Assembly: GCF_008386635.1 (NCBI RefSeq)
Contig: NZ_VUOE01000003.1
Location: 62,001-126,000 of the forward strand
DNA: 64,000 nucleotides
Direction of reading: 5' to 3'
From: Maribacter flavus
GTDB taxonomy: Bacteria; Bacteroidota; Bacteroidia; Flavobacteriales; Flavobacteriaceae
Shown here: in pieces, positions 17,835-26,816 of the stretch
Position numbering within the stretch: position 1 is the stretch's first letter
Layout: the number at the start of each line of letters is the position of its first letter
Notes under the pieces: model-generated
What the model saw: the letters and a program-made list of their open reading frames with translations, nothing else
Told to the model about the DNA's origin: nothing
Databases searched by the model: none
Position numbers and translations under genes: made by a program

Positions 17835-18304
17835 ATCAAGTTAAAAGAAGTTTCTGAAATTATGGGATTTCTGTTGAGAATATTTTTTCAACAGAAATTC
17901 CTTGTATATAAGTTTTTCCTCCTAAACTTTTATTGTAAAACGAGGGAAATTTTAATTATTAAAAGCGCCATACATCGTATGGCTAAAGTATATTTAGCTT
18001 CAGTTTATCCCTAATTGGTTTACAGATAATTTTTCTGTTATTAATCCATTTCATAATTCCTTACTAATGGCTTTCATTGTCATTAAGCAGGCTTATCATC
18101 CGACCCGGTTATAAAATTCATATTCAAGTCTTTGAAAATATTCCAATGACTTGAAATCGCATTCCATAGAATTGGAGTGGTCAATACAGTATTTTATTTA
18201 ATAAGAAACTGACTTTGCTATTTTTTGAGGCTAAGGTATCATCATTAAAGAAATATCTACACAGTCTATCAATTTGCTTCCAGAACAATTTAAAAAATTC
18301 AATT
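17835..18304. other. Structured untranslated region between the precursors and the maturase
   Basis: A 470-base region with no convincing gene (the longest ATG frames are about 15 codons). It contains a strong stem-loop (17864-17901) and, further on, two overlapping smaller hairpins: GCCATAC/GTATGGC at 17967-17983 and GCTAAA/TTTAGC at 17982-17998, which share bases and so exclude each other. Differential expression of precursors over enzymes is the likely purpose. Confidence 0.55.
17864..17901 (+). promoter_or_regulatory. Stem-loop after the precursor genes
   Basis: Fourteen bases at 17864-17877 pair with 17888-17901 (one G-U wobble), loop of 10 bases that is mostly T. It lies 30 bases past precursor 3. 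It lacks a T-run after the stem, so I read it as an attenuator or an mRNA 3'-stabilising structure rather than a full terminator. Confidence 0.6.
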
Positions 18305-19765
18305 ATGAAAAATGTAAAATTAAGTCATTATAGTATTCTGTTCCCTGTAGAAGAGAGGAGTGAGTTTATGTTATACAATACGAGAACGGGTGGCTTGTCC
18401 ATTTTAGATGATAAACTCGGTAGCACGCTTCAAGATCTTAAAGCCCAAGGGAATATGCCATTACAAGATTTCAACGGTTATACAAAAGAAATTAATAATC
18501 TGTATGATCAAAAATTTATAGTCGATGCTAAAATCGATGAAAAAAAGGAATTTCATGACAATTATTTAGCTCAACGGGAAAGGGCAAATCAATATTTAGA
18601 TAAGACGAGTATAAATTTAACGATAGGCACTACTATCATTTGTAACATGGGTTGTCCCTATTGCTTTGAATTTGTTAAACCAAACAAAACACTCAAAGAT
18701 GAGGGTAACATTAAAGGAATTATCCGATTTCTAGAGGATATGATACAAAAAGCACCCGTGGGTGAATGGACCCGTTTTAACCTTACGTGGTACGGAGGTG
18801 AACCACTAATCAATAAGAAGGTAATAGAAACCTTAACTCCTGAAATTCTTGATCTCTGCTCAAAACATAACATAGATTATCATTCCAATATTATAACCAA
18901 TGGACTATTGCTGGATTTAGATACTTGGAATTTCCTAAAAAAACACAAGGTTAATACAGTGCAGGTAACAGTAGACGGAACAAAGGAAATTCACGAAAAG
19001 AGCAGACCATTAAAAGGGAAAAAAGGTCCAAACTATGAAAAAATTCTTGAAAACCTTTCGCTTATACCTGAAGGTATGGAACTGAACTTGAGGATGAATG
19101 TAGATAGAAAAGTCGCCGCTGTATTCGAAAGATTCTTTGAAGATTTGGACTCATATGGGATTTGGCCCAAATTGAATGACCGAGTAACCATTTCCCCTGC
19201 GTGGTTAAGAACTTATGAAGAAGCCGGAGAAACGGATACAATGGATAGATATCAATATGATGAGTACTTTGATGCAATTCAAGACTTGAGAACAATTCAA
19301 CTTAAAATCTATAATGATTGGGCCCTTAAGAATAACAAAAAAAATGGGAAATTAAAGTTTATAATGCCATCACAAGAAAAGGAGTGTCCTACATGGGTAT
19401 CACCTTATGGTATAGTCATTGACCCGGAAGGAAATATCCACAAATGTTGGGAAACAATACATGACGATAAGTTGAGTATTCATCATGTTTCGGAAGGATA
19501 CGATGTTGAAAGGTTCAAAAAATATGTCAACTATGACCGTTTTGACGTTCATGAAGAATGTTATAATTGCCCATATATACCAGTGTGCGACCAGCTTTCA
19601 TGCTCGGTACAGACCGAAAACAATACAAAGCCACCATGCACATATTGGAAAACAAGGACCGAAAAAGTCTTGAAGGAACAATATCTATTACTTGAAAGAG
19701 ATCCAAATGCAATTGAAAGACCGGTTTTTGAAGTTAAGGAGATGCAGGGCCATGCCAACAAATAA
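18305..19765 (+). CDS. Radical SAM/SPASM peptide maturase
   Basis: A 486-residue enzyme from ATG at 18305 (the frame is open 90 bases further up, but MKNVKLSHYSILFP is the natural start). Residues 1-85 form a small N-terminal domain of the kind that reads precursor leaders in such maturases. C113-x3-C117-x2-C120 binds the SAM-cleaving 4Fe-4S cluster, and YGGEP is at 163-167. The SPASM domain has seven Cys: 361, 381 (after GNIHK), 419, 422, 428, 433 and 445, enough for two auxiliary clusters. SPASM enzymes next to small peptides typically install thioether or C-C crosslinks or epimerise residues. The precursors' two Cys make thioether formation one option; the reaction cannot be told from sequence. 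Confidence 0.9.
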   Translation: MKNVKLSHYSILFPVEERSEFMLYNTRTGGLSILDDKLGSTLQDLKAQGNMPLQDFNGYTKEINNLYDQKFIVDAKIDEKKEFHDNYLAQRERANQYLDKTSINLTIGTTIICNMGCPYCFEFVKPNKTLKDEGNIKGIIRFLEDMIQKAPVGEWTRFNLTWYGGEPLINKKVIETLTPEILDLCSKHNIDYHSNIITNGLLLDLDTWNFLKKHKVNTVQVTVDGTKEIHEKSRPLKGKKGPNYEKILENLSLIPEGMELNLRMNVDRKVAAVFERFFEDLDSYGIWPKLNDRVTISPAWLRTYEEAGETDTMDRYQYDEYFDAIQDLRTIQLKIYNDWALKNNKKNGKLKFIMPSQEKECPTWVSPYGIVIDPEGNIHKCWETIHDDKLSIHHVSEGYDVERFKKYVNYDRFDVHEECYNCPYIPVCDQLSCSVQTENNTKPPCTYWKTRTEKVLKEQYLLLERDPNAIERPVFEVKEMQGHANK

Positions 19766-19784
19766 GTTCTAATGATTCAACCTC

Positions 19785-20654
19785 ATGTCGAATTTACATT
19801 TGAGTGAAAGCCTAAGGAATGAGTTAAGAGAGTTTGGTCGAACACAAGAATTTTCAGATTTGTTTCATAGTGCGTACCCAAACAATTTTTCAATATGCCT
19901 TGTTAACAAAAGATATGATTTGGAAATCTTGAAAAATTTCAGGGGTAATAGTTTAAAACAATTAAATAAGGCAAACGCAAATCTTTTTCTTTTTTCAAAA
20001 TTGTGTTGGGATACCTTGAAGGAAGAACAAGCCTGTACAAAGGCTGAAGAAGCCTTGATAAGTTGGAGGGGTAAGCTAGAACGAAACAATCATTTTTTAA
20101 CCCTTCCCGAAGCGACAGATTGTATAAATGAATTGCGAAGTAAAACTGACTTTTTTGATAAAAAATTAAATTCATCAAAGTACGCTGTAATCAAGAAAGC
20201 ATTCATCGATGTAGAAAGTACATTTAAATCATTTTTTGTTATTGGTATAGGAGTGCCCCAATCCGGCATAATTTCTTTTTTGAAGGGTCTAACAAATATT
20301 TTAGGCGAAAAGCCAAGGTTATTTTATTTTATAGAGAGAATAGAAATATTAAAGTCGTATGTCCCAACGGTTACTCTAGTTGAGAATGAACTTCCTACCA
20401 TAAAAATCTTATTGGATAAGGAAAGAATCGTAAATATCTCAAATCCAATAATTTCTGAAATCTTGAAGTTGGTAATAGAAGTTGCCGAAGGGTACAAGCT
20501 TTTCAATCATTCCGAGAATTTTTCAAAACGCGTATTCCCAGGAATAAGTATTCGACAAGGTTTTGGAAATTACAAACATTTTTTGAATCTGCTAGGAATT
20601 ATTGATGAAGTCTATGATTATAGAAACGACCATGCTTTTTTGAAACAAAAATAA
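19785..20654 (+). CDS. Unknown protein between the radical SAM and subtilisin-like genes
   Basis: A 289-residue protein that I do not recognise. It has no signal peptide and no clear membrane segment; predicted mostly helical from composition (LRNELREFGRTQEFSDLF ... ALISWRGKLERN ...). It starts 19 bases after the maturase stop and ends 6 bases before the S8-DUF1611 gene, so it is most likely translated with them and works with the same peptide substrate, perhaps as a partner or recognition subunit of the maturase or protease. No catalytic motif is visible. Confidence 0.65.
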   Translation: MSNLHLSESLRNELREFGRTQEFSDLFHSAYPNNFSICLVNKRYDLEILKNFRGNSLKQLNKANANLFLFSKLCWDTLKEEQACTKAEEALISWRGKLERNNHFLTLPEATDCINELRSKTDFFDKKLNSSKYAVIKKAFIDVESTFKSFFVIGIGVPQSGIISFLKGLTNILGEKPRLFYFIERIEILKSYVPTVTLVENELPTIKILLDKERIVNISNPIISEILKLVIEVAEGYKLFNHSENFSKRVFPGISIRQGFGNYKHFLNLLGIIDEVYDYRNDHAFLKQK

Positions 20655-20660
20655 GTGTAG

Positions 20661-22616
20661 ATGAGGAATAGAGTTGCAATAATCGACCAAGGAGTTCAGA
20701 TTGACCATCCTCGATTGGCGAATAGCCTTATTAGTCAAATTACCATCACAGAAAGTACTGAGGGTATCTATCAAATAGGACATAATGATTCAGATGATTT
20801 AACTGGCCATGGTACGGCAATAGCTGGCATAATTCATGGGATAAACCCTTTAGCCGAATTGTTATCCATAAAAATAACTTCGTCGGGAACTGGTGTAAAA
20901 ACCAGCTTAATTGCCAAGGCAATTTCTTATTGTACAGCTTTGGATGACATTGAGATCATTAACTTAAGTTTAGGTGTACCCTCTGATGACCCGCCTCAAG
21001 ATCTGTATCTCGCTTGTAAGAAGGCATCTGAAAATGGTATTGCCGTAATAGCGTCGGCATACCATCTTAGTTCCACCAACTGCTATCCGGCATTTTTTCC
21101 TTTTGTCTTTGGAGTTGGAACCGGTCTTGTAACAAGGAAAACTCAATATTCCTTTATAAAAGACAGTGCTATTAATATTTTGGCTAAAGGTAGCGTTCAG
21201 AGGGTAGCATGGCGCAATAGTTCATTTCGAATAGCAAGTGGGACAAGTTATGCTACAGCCCACTTTAGTGGAATTTTAAGTACACTTATAGAAAATCGAG
21301 GCATGTCATATCTAGAATTGGAGAAGTTAATTGAAAGGAATTCTAGTAATGATGTTCAAAATCTTAATCATTTTAAAGGTGGAAATAAATTCTTGGTACA
21401 AAACCAATCCTTGAATGAAATAGAAAGATTTAAAAAGGAGCATTTTTCATTTCAGAACAAGTCAAAATTTGTCGGAAAAGTTGCCTTATATCCCATTTCA
21501 GAAAAGGAACTCAAAACCATAATGGAACAAGAACATTTGTGTAGTTTTGAGATTGTTCTATATCTTGATTACCCAAAATCTTTTTCAGGATTAGGTTCAG
21601 ATCAAAAATCAAAAAACAAACATCGTATAGTAAGAAGAATACCGAATGAATCTGAATTTGATTCTTTTGATACTATTGTCTTAGGGTACATTCTGGATGA
21701 CGATTTTGAAGCCAATCTGTTGATGAGTATTGCAATCGTTGCTAAATGTATAGAGCAATCAAAGAATTTTATTGTTTGGGATAAAACTACATATGATTTA
21801 ATACAAGATCAAATCCCGAAGATTAATCCATCTTATCAAGGCAAAATATATTTTAGTGAAGTTTCGGAGGAGCTTTTTACAAAGATTCAGGGAATTCCTG
21901 GACTACCAAAAATGGCATCGCCCATATTATCTGTTGTAGGGACTAGTAGCAAACAAGGAAAATTTACCACTCAACTAAGAGTAATGGAGATTTTAACTAA
22001 CGAGGGCTATAAAATATCTCATGTTGGCACTGAACCCCAGTCCTTCCTTTTCGGATCTGATCTGGAATTTCCAATAGGGTACAAATCGACTGTAGACTTA
22101 ATTGATTCCAATTGGATAATATTTCTTGAAAAGGGCCTAAGATGTATTCAGGATATTAATACCCCAGATTTGATATTAACAGGTATCCAAGGTGGAGTTA
22201 TTCCAAGAGATAATCAACAGCAATCAGGATATATTCTGTCTGCCCTAAATTATTTGATTGCCGTTAACCCAGATTATGTTATATGCTGCATCAATCCAAC
22301 GGATACAAAAAAAATCATCAATAGGACTCTGCAGACGATTCGAACTTTTTGTGGAGCTAAAAATTTGTTCTTTGCCATGACTCCTTGGCAAACCGAGTTT
22401 ATCAAAACAAAAAATGGAAAATATGTGGTCCATAATCGTTTAATGTCAAAGGATGACTATAAGAAGAGGATGGACCAAATGGAAAAAAAACTGAAATCTC
22501 CAGTCATTAATATAATGGATAAAAACAATAACGATTTTATTCTTAGTTCTATTCAAAATGCTTTTACGGCGGAAAAGGAACCAAAGGAATATAAACAAGT
22601 CACAAAGATTCCTTAA
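20661..22616 (+). CDS. Subtilisin-like (S8) protease fused to a DUF1611-like P-loop domain
   Basis: A 651-residue cytoplasmic protein. Residues 1-215 form a compact subtilisin domain with D9 (VAIIDQGV), H50 (GHGTAIAG) and S196 (GTSYATA). The oxyanion-hole Asn expected in an ASAGN-like motif is replaced (ASAYH at 131-135). Residues about 270-625 resemble DUF1611: a Rossmann-like part, then a P-loop-like GTSSKQGKFTT at 427-437 and TGIQGGVI. DUF1611 proteins (DgcN type) take part in D-glutamate acetylation. A short linker joins both. No signal peptide, so any cleavage happens before export. The fusion is unfamiliar to me. In this context it may cut the leader and act on the freed end. Confidence 0.78.
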   Translation: MRNRVAIIDQGVQIDHPRLANSLISQITITESTEGIYQIGHNDSDDLTGHGTAIAGIIHGINPLAELLSIKITSSGTGVKTSLIAKAISYCTALDDIEIINLSLGVPSDDPPQDLYLACKKASENGIAVIASAYHLSSTNCYPAFFPFVFGVGTGLVTRKTQYSFIKDSAINILAKGSVQRVAWRNSSFRIASGTSYATAHFSGILSTLIENRGMSYLELEKLIERNSSNDVQNLNHFKGGNKFLVQNQSLNEIERFKKEHFSFQNKSKFVGKVALYPISEKELKTIMEQEHLCSFEIVLYLDYPKSFSGLGSDQKSKNKHRIVRRIPNESEFDSFDTIVLGYILDDDFEANLLMSIAIVAKCIEQSKNFIVWDKTTYDLIQDQIPKINPSYQGKIYFSEVSEELFTKIQGIPGLPKMASPILSVVGTSSKQGKFTTQLRVMEILTNEGYKISHVGTEPQSFLFGSDLEFPIGYKSTVDLIDSNWIIFLEKGLRCIQDINTPDLILTGIQGGVIPRDNQQQSGYILSALNYLIAVNPDYVICCINPTDTKKIINRTLQTIRTFCGAKNLFFAMTPWQTEFIKTKNGKYVVHNRLMSKDDYKKRMDQMEKKLKSPVINIMDKNNNDFILSSIQNAFTAEKEPKEYKQVTKIP

Positions 22617-22664
22617 AACAGCCTTGTCTGGGTTGTCATTTTTTTGAAATCAATACGGGCATTA

Positions 22665-23588
22665 ATGTATTTAAAACTTATTGCCACTTCCGTTTTCTAC
22701 AACTCATTGAAAAAAACAGGCCAATCAGCAATAAAATTTATTCAAATGAAACAAAATCAAGTAAAGAAATTACCATTCGACCTAGAAGGATTGAATCATA
22801 TGGAGGTAGTGGAAGGGACGCCATCAAAAGATGAGTTCAATCTAAAGTACGGATTTGAAGGCATTCCGATAGTCCTTAAGGATATTTCAAAAAATTGGAG
22901 GGCATTATCAAGATGGACGGAAGATTATTTGATTGAAAAAAGTGAAGGCAAAATGGAAGTTTGCGAAAGAAAGGTTGAAGAAGAATCGGAATTTAAAAAA
23001 TTCACGCTCAGGCAATATTTTGAATATGCAAGAACTAATGACGATAAAATCCCTTATTATTTAAACAATGGTAAATTTCATTTAAACACCACCATGGAAA
23101 GGGACTACGATGTTCCTGATTATTTTAGTTGTTGGTATGGTGAAATTCCAGTTGAAAAAAGAAAACATAGTCTGTCTTGGGTTTATATAGGAGCAAAAGG
23201 AACTTATTCTGCCTTGCATTTGGATATTTGGAAAACCAGTGCCTGGAACTGTTTGATTTCAGGTAAAAAGCTTTGGTTGTTTTATGAACCAAATCAAGGG
23301 TCTCAGCTTTATGATGGACAAGTAAATCCATTTAGTCCTGATTTAGAAAAATATCCGAATTTTTCAAAGACCGATCCAATCTACTGTATACAAAACCCGG
23401 GTGACGTAGTATTTACCCCTAGTATGTGGTGGCATACGGTTTACAACCTAGAAACTACCATATCAATTACAGAAAACTTTATCAACGAAACAAATTATCA
23501 AAATGTATTGGACTTTTTTGATTCCCAAAAAGCAAATAAAGCTTACCAATCCATGATGAGAATAGTTGAAAAAAACTTGAACTTCTAA
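22665..23588 (+). CDS. JmjC/cupin_8-type Fe(II)/2OG oxygenase 1
   Basis: About 307 residues from ATG at 22665; TTG at 22644 and ATG at 22746 are alternative starts, the last giving the more typical N-terminus (KKLPFDLEGLNHMEVVEG). The double-stranded beta-helix core has the iron triad H185-x-D187 (SALHLDIWKTS) and H257 (WWHTVYN), plus GDVVFTPSMWW before the distal His. Cupin_8 enzymes hydroxylate side chains of proteins or peptides, or small molecules, using 2-oxoglutarate. It is followed 14 bases later by a second, unrelated 2OG oxygenase. Likely substrate here is the precursor peptide; that is inference. Confidence 0.83.
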   Translation: MYLKLIATSVFYNSLKKTGQSAIKFIQMKQNQVKKLPFDLEGLNHMEVVEGTPSKDEFNLKYGFEGIPIVLKDISKNWRALSRWTEDYLIEKSEGKMEVCERKVEEESEFKKFTLRQYFEYARTNDDKIPYYLNNGKFHLNTTMERDYDVPDYFSCWYGEIPVEKRKHSLSWVYIGAKGTYSALHLDIWKTSAWNCLISGKKLWLFYEPNQGSQLYDGQVNPFSPDLEKYPNFSKTDPIYCIQNPGDVVFTPSMWWHTVYNLETTISITENFINETNYQNVLDFFDSQKANKAYQSMMRIVEKNLNF

Positions 23589-23602
23589 AATAATACAGCA
23601 CT

Positions 23603-24154
23603 ATGAAGATTACTGAAAAAGAAATCGAAGGTAAAAAACTCTTTGTTATTGATAATTCATTAAAAAGAAAGGATATTGAGGAATTCTATAACCTGATTAT
23701 TGGTTTATCATATCGTAAACATGAACGTGATGACGATTCTGATGAGTACCCCATATTTAGTGTAGATTTTCAACCTATGAAGTTTGTTAAGGATACTGCT
23801 GTTGGCTCGATGGGATTAAAATTATTGAACAAACTAAAATCGAATCATTATAGATTGCTCAGGTCTTATGTGAACATGAGCCATTATGGTGACGTAGAGT
23901 ATCCGCACAGGGATTGCGAAATTGATGAAAAAGATGTGACGGTATTATATTATGCAAATCAGCAATGGGACTATACCTGGGGAGGGGAGACAAAGTTTTA
24001 TGAAAATAAGGACACTATTTACAGTATACTGCCTCATGCCGGTCGATTCGTTATTTTCGATGGTGCTATTGAACATATGGGAAGTATTCCAACAAGAATA
24101 TGCAAAGTTTCGAGATTTACCGTTGCAATGAAGTTCAAAACTACTGATGAATGA
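23603..24154 (+). CDS. 2OG-Fe(II) oxygenase of the prolyl-hydroxylase superfamily
   Basis: A 183-residue protein with the P4H-like fold and full active site: H102-x-D104 (YPHRDCE), H158 (AIEHMG) and R171 (SRFTVAMK) for 2-oxoglutarate. WGGETKFYE near 126-134 is also typical. It should hydroxylate an aliphatic carbon of a peptide or amino acid. Its TGA overlaps the ATG of the carrier-protein gene (ATGA), which suggests the two work together, for example hydroxylating something held on the carrier or near it. Confidence 0.85.
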   Translation: MKITEKEIEGKKLFVIDNSLKRKDIEEFYNLIIGLSYRKHERDDDSDEYPIFSVDFQPMKFVKDTAVGSMGLKLLNKLKSNHYRLLRSYVNMSHYGDVEYPHRDCEIDEKDVTVLYYANQQWDYTWGGETKFYENKDTIYSILPHAGRFVIFDGAIEHMGSIPTRICKVSRFTVAMKFKTTDE

Positions 24155-24405
24155 AGTTAGGAATAATTCAAAAAAAGGTGGAAAGGATAATTGATGACTT
24201 TTTCGACATAGAGGAATTCGAAGATAATCATGAACTTGGATACGATGATAAGCTGCACATTATACTAAGTGAATCCATACAAGCATTGACATTAATTACT
24301 ACCTTAGAAGATGAGTTTAGTATTTCCTTTGATGACGATGATATAGATATCAAGTTTTTTCTTGAAATTAATACCATAATCAATAGAGTTAAGAAGTATT
24401 TATAA
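24151..24405 (+). CDS. Acyl carrier protein-like
   Basis: An 84-residue, very acidic protein. The segment SESIQALTLITTLEDEF (40-56) aligns with the ACP motif DSL...LEdeF, so S42 can be the phosphopantetheine site although Asp is replaced by Glu and Leu by Ile. Start overlaps the stop of the oxygenase gene. Carriers of this kind hold acyl or aminoacyl groups as thioesters. The other thioester-type protein of the cluster is the condensation-domain-like gene at 34,201. No adenylation or acyl-loading enzyme is visible in the window, so loading must come from the host or elsewhere on the element. Confidence 0.75.
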   Translation: MKLGIIQKKVERIIDDFFDIEEFEDNHELGYDDKLHIILSESIQALTLITTLEDEFSISFDDDDIDIKFFLEINTIINRVKKYL

Positions 24406-24417
24406 AAAAATTGAAAA

Positions 24418-26769
24418 ATGAATCCTTTGTTGACCAGTTATCGAATTTTCAAAAAATATAAGGTTCTCGCTGCAACCAATATTTTAGCGCTAACCATTGG
24501 GCTTACTTCAACTTTTTTTATTCTTGCCTGGGTTTTATACGAGACTAGTTACGATGAGTTTCATGTGAATAAATCCAGCTTATTTAAAGTGCTTCTAAAC
24601 AGTCAAAACTCTGATGGAGTGATAAGCACTAATATGACAACACCATATCCCTTAGCTTCCTCTCTTGATCAAGTTGCCAATGTAAAAGGTACTTTGCAGA
24701 TTACAATTGAAGACGATCTGGATGTCATCTATGACGATATGGCTTATAAGACTAAAGCAGTTACGGCAAGTCCTAACTTTTTCAATATTATGTCGTTTCC
24801 AATAATTGAGGGAAATACCAACCAAGTATTGGAAAATATTAATTCAATCGCAATATCCAAAAGTCTCTCTGAAAGACTATTTGAAGGAGAGGCCTTAGGA
24901 AAAACACTAAGAATATTTACTGTTGAGGACTATATTAATTATGAAATAACTGGAGTATTTGAAAATGTACCTTCTAATTCATCATTACAATTTGACGCTG
25001 TTTTACCATTGGAAGCTTTTATTAAAAGAAATAAATACCCAGATTCATGGGAAAATAATTGGCTTCAAACTTTTATCGTTGCAAACGAGGGAGTAAAAAA
25101 AACTGCTCTGAATGAGACTATAAATGACTTTGTGCAAAAAATGAATCCAGAATGGAAGAATAGTACATATCTACAGTCATTTGAGGATATTCATTTATAC
25201 GACACATTTGTCGATGGAATAAATACCGGAGGTAGGATTGAGTATGTTCGACTGGCCATAATAGTCCTTATTCTCATATTACTTATTACTATAGTCAATT
25301 ATTCAAACCTTATAATTACACTTTCTTATAAAAGAACGAAGGAAATAGGAATGAGAAGAATACTTGGTATAAGTAAATTTAAAATATTTTTATCCTCTTT
25401 TTCGGATGCAGTTCTTGTCATATTGCTTTCCCTAATCTTATCGACCATTCTAATAATCATATTATTCACTGATTTTAAATCGCTAATAGGAGCCTCACTA
25501 TTCACTCAATACAATGGATTTATTTATCCTTTGATATTAACCATATTTATTGCCATTCTATTGGCTGGTGCAATCAGTATTTTTCCTTCAATACATTTTT
25601 GGTCTGTAAAACCAATAACTGCATTGAAGAATGAAAAGAAAGTAAAGAATTCTAAATTACGCTTCAACGAACTTCTCTTAGTTGCACAATTCTCTATAAC
25701 AACAGGGTTGCTAATATTTACGACTATTGTTAGTAGGCAAATGAAGGCACTTTACGATAAAGATCTTGGCTTTAATTTCGAAAATGTAATTGTTTTACTA
25801 ATGGACGAAGGACTCTATACAAATTTGACTCCATTAAAACAAGAGCTAAAATCACTTTCATTTATTGATGAAATTGGATATTCCGCTTTTGATTTTGATT
25901 TTGACCCAGGAACTACGGGTGATATCACATGGAATGGTAAGGGAAAGGAGTATGATGGTTTTTCAATTGCTCCGATACTTGTTGACCAAGATTTTACCAA
26001 AACATTGGACCTAAAATTTACTAGGGGAAGAGATTTTAGCCAAAACAGTAGCGACTTATATAGTTTTATAATAAACGAAGCTGCTGCAGAGCGCTTACCC
26101 TGGGAGAATCCATTAAATCAAGAGTTAAGTATGTGGGGGAAAACGGGTAATATAGTCGGTGTTGTGGAGGACTTTAATATAAAGCCTCTCTATAATTCCA
26201 TTGAGCCGGTAATAATGCAACTCGACCCAGATGAATGTGAATATTTATTTGTTAAAACCATAGATAAGATTTCTAATTCTGAACTTGATGCCTTAAAATC
26301 CAAATTAGTTCAGTTTAGTCCATATTATTCTTTCAATTATGAGAACCTATCGGATATTGTGAAGTATCAGTACAAAAGTGATGCCCTCCTAAAGGATGTC
26401 TTTAGCTGGGCTTCAGTATTTATAATTATTATCTCTTCATTGGGTCTATTTAGTTTTAGTGCATTTGCTGTGCAGCAGTATGATCGAGATATAAGCATTC
26501 GAAAAGTATATGGTTCTTCAATATTCAACGTTGTTTTAAATTATTCAATAAGATTCATTAAGTTGATTCTTTTTGCTGTTTTAATTTCACTTCCCTTTGT
26601 TATCTATTTTGGTAAGGAATGGTTAGCAAACTATTCGTATCAAACTCCTTTATCAATAATCATATTTCTATTTCCTTGTTTATTGATTTTAATTTTATCC
26701 TCATTCTGTGTTTCTTATAACGTTTATAATATCGGTAGGGTAAATCCGAGCAAAATCTTAAGAAACTAA
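24418..26769 (+). CDS. FtsX/MacB-type ABC transporter permease
   Basis: A 783-residue membrane protein in the typical Bacteroidota arrangement: TM1 near residues 18-42, a periplasmic MacB_PCD domain (about 45-275), three TM helices with a first FtsX domain (about 275-395), a further TM (about 420-440), a second periplasmic domain, and a last FtsX block of three TM helices (about 660-770) ending SKILRN. Such permeases normally pair with a separate MacB/LolD-like ATPase and export peptides or extract lipoproteins. No such ATPase gene lies nearby, so it must borrow one. Placed 12 bases after the carrier gene. Confidence 0.85.
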   Translation: MNPLLTSYRIFKKYKVLAATNILALTIGLTSTFFILAWVLYETSYDEFHVNKSSLFKVLLNSQNSDGVISTNMTTPYPLASSLDQVANVKGTLQITIEDDLDVIYDDMAYKTKAVTASPNFFNIMSFPIIEGNTNQVLENINSIAISKSLSERLFEGEALGKTLRIFTVEDYINYEITGVFENVPSNSSLQFDAVLPLEAFIKRNKYPDSWENNWLQTFIVANEGVKKTALNETINDFVQKMNPEWKNSTYLQSFEDIHLYDTFVDGINTGGRIEYVRLAIIVLILILLITIVNYSNLIITLSYKRTKEIGMRRILGISKFKIFLSSFSDAVLVILLSLILSTILIIILFTDFKSLIGASLFTQYNGFIYPLILTIFIAILLAGAISIFPSIHFWSVKPITALKNEKKVKNSKLRFNELLLVAQFSITTGLLIFTTIVSRQMKALYDKDLGFNFENVIVLLMDEGLYTNLTPLKQELKSLSFIDEIGYSAFDFDFDPGTTGDITWNGKGKEYDGFSIAPILVDQDFTKTLDLKFTRGRDFSQNSSDLYSFIINEAAAERLPWENPLNQELSMWGKTGNIVGVVEDFNIKPLYNSIEPVIMQLDPDECEYLFVKTIDKISNSELDALKSKLVQFSPYYSFNYENLSDIVKYQYKSDALLKDVFSWASVFIIIISSLGLFSFSAFAVQQYDRDISIRKVYGSSIFNVVLNYSIRFIKLILFAVLISLPFVIYFGKEWLANYSYQTPLSIIIFLFPCLLILILSSFCVSYNVYNIGRVNPSKILRN

Positions 26770-26816
26770 TAGTCTTTACGTATCCAATTTTTTTAATCAT
26801 TATAAATCTCTAAAAA

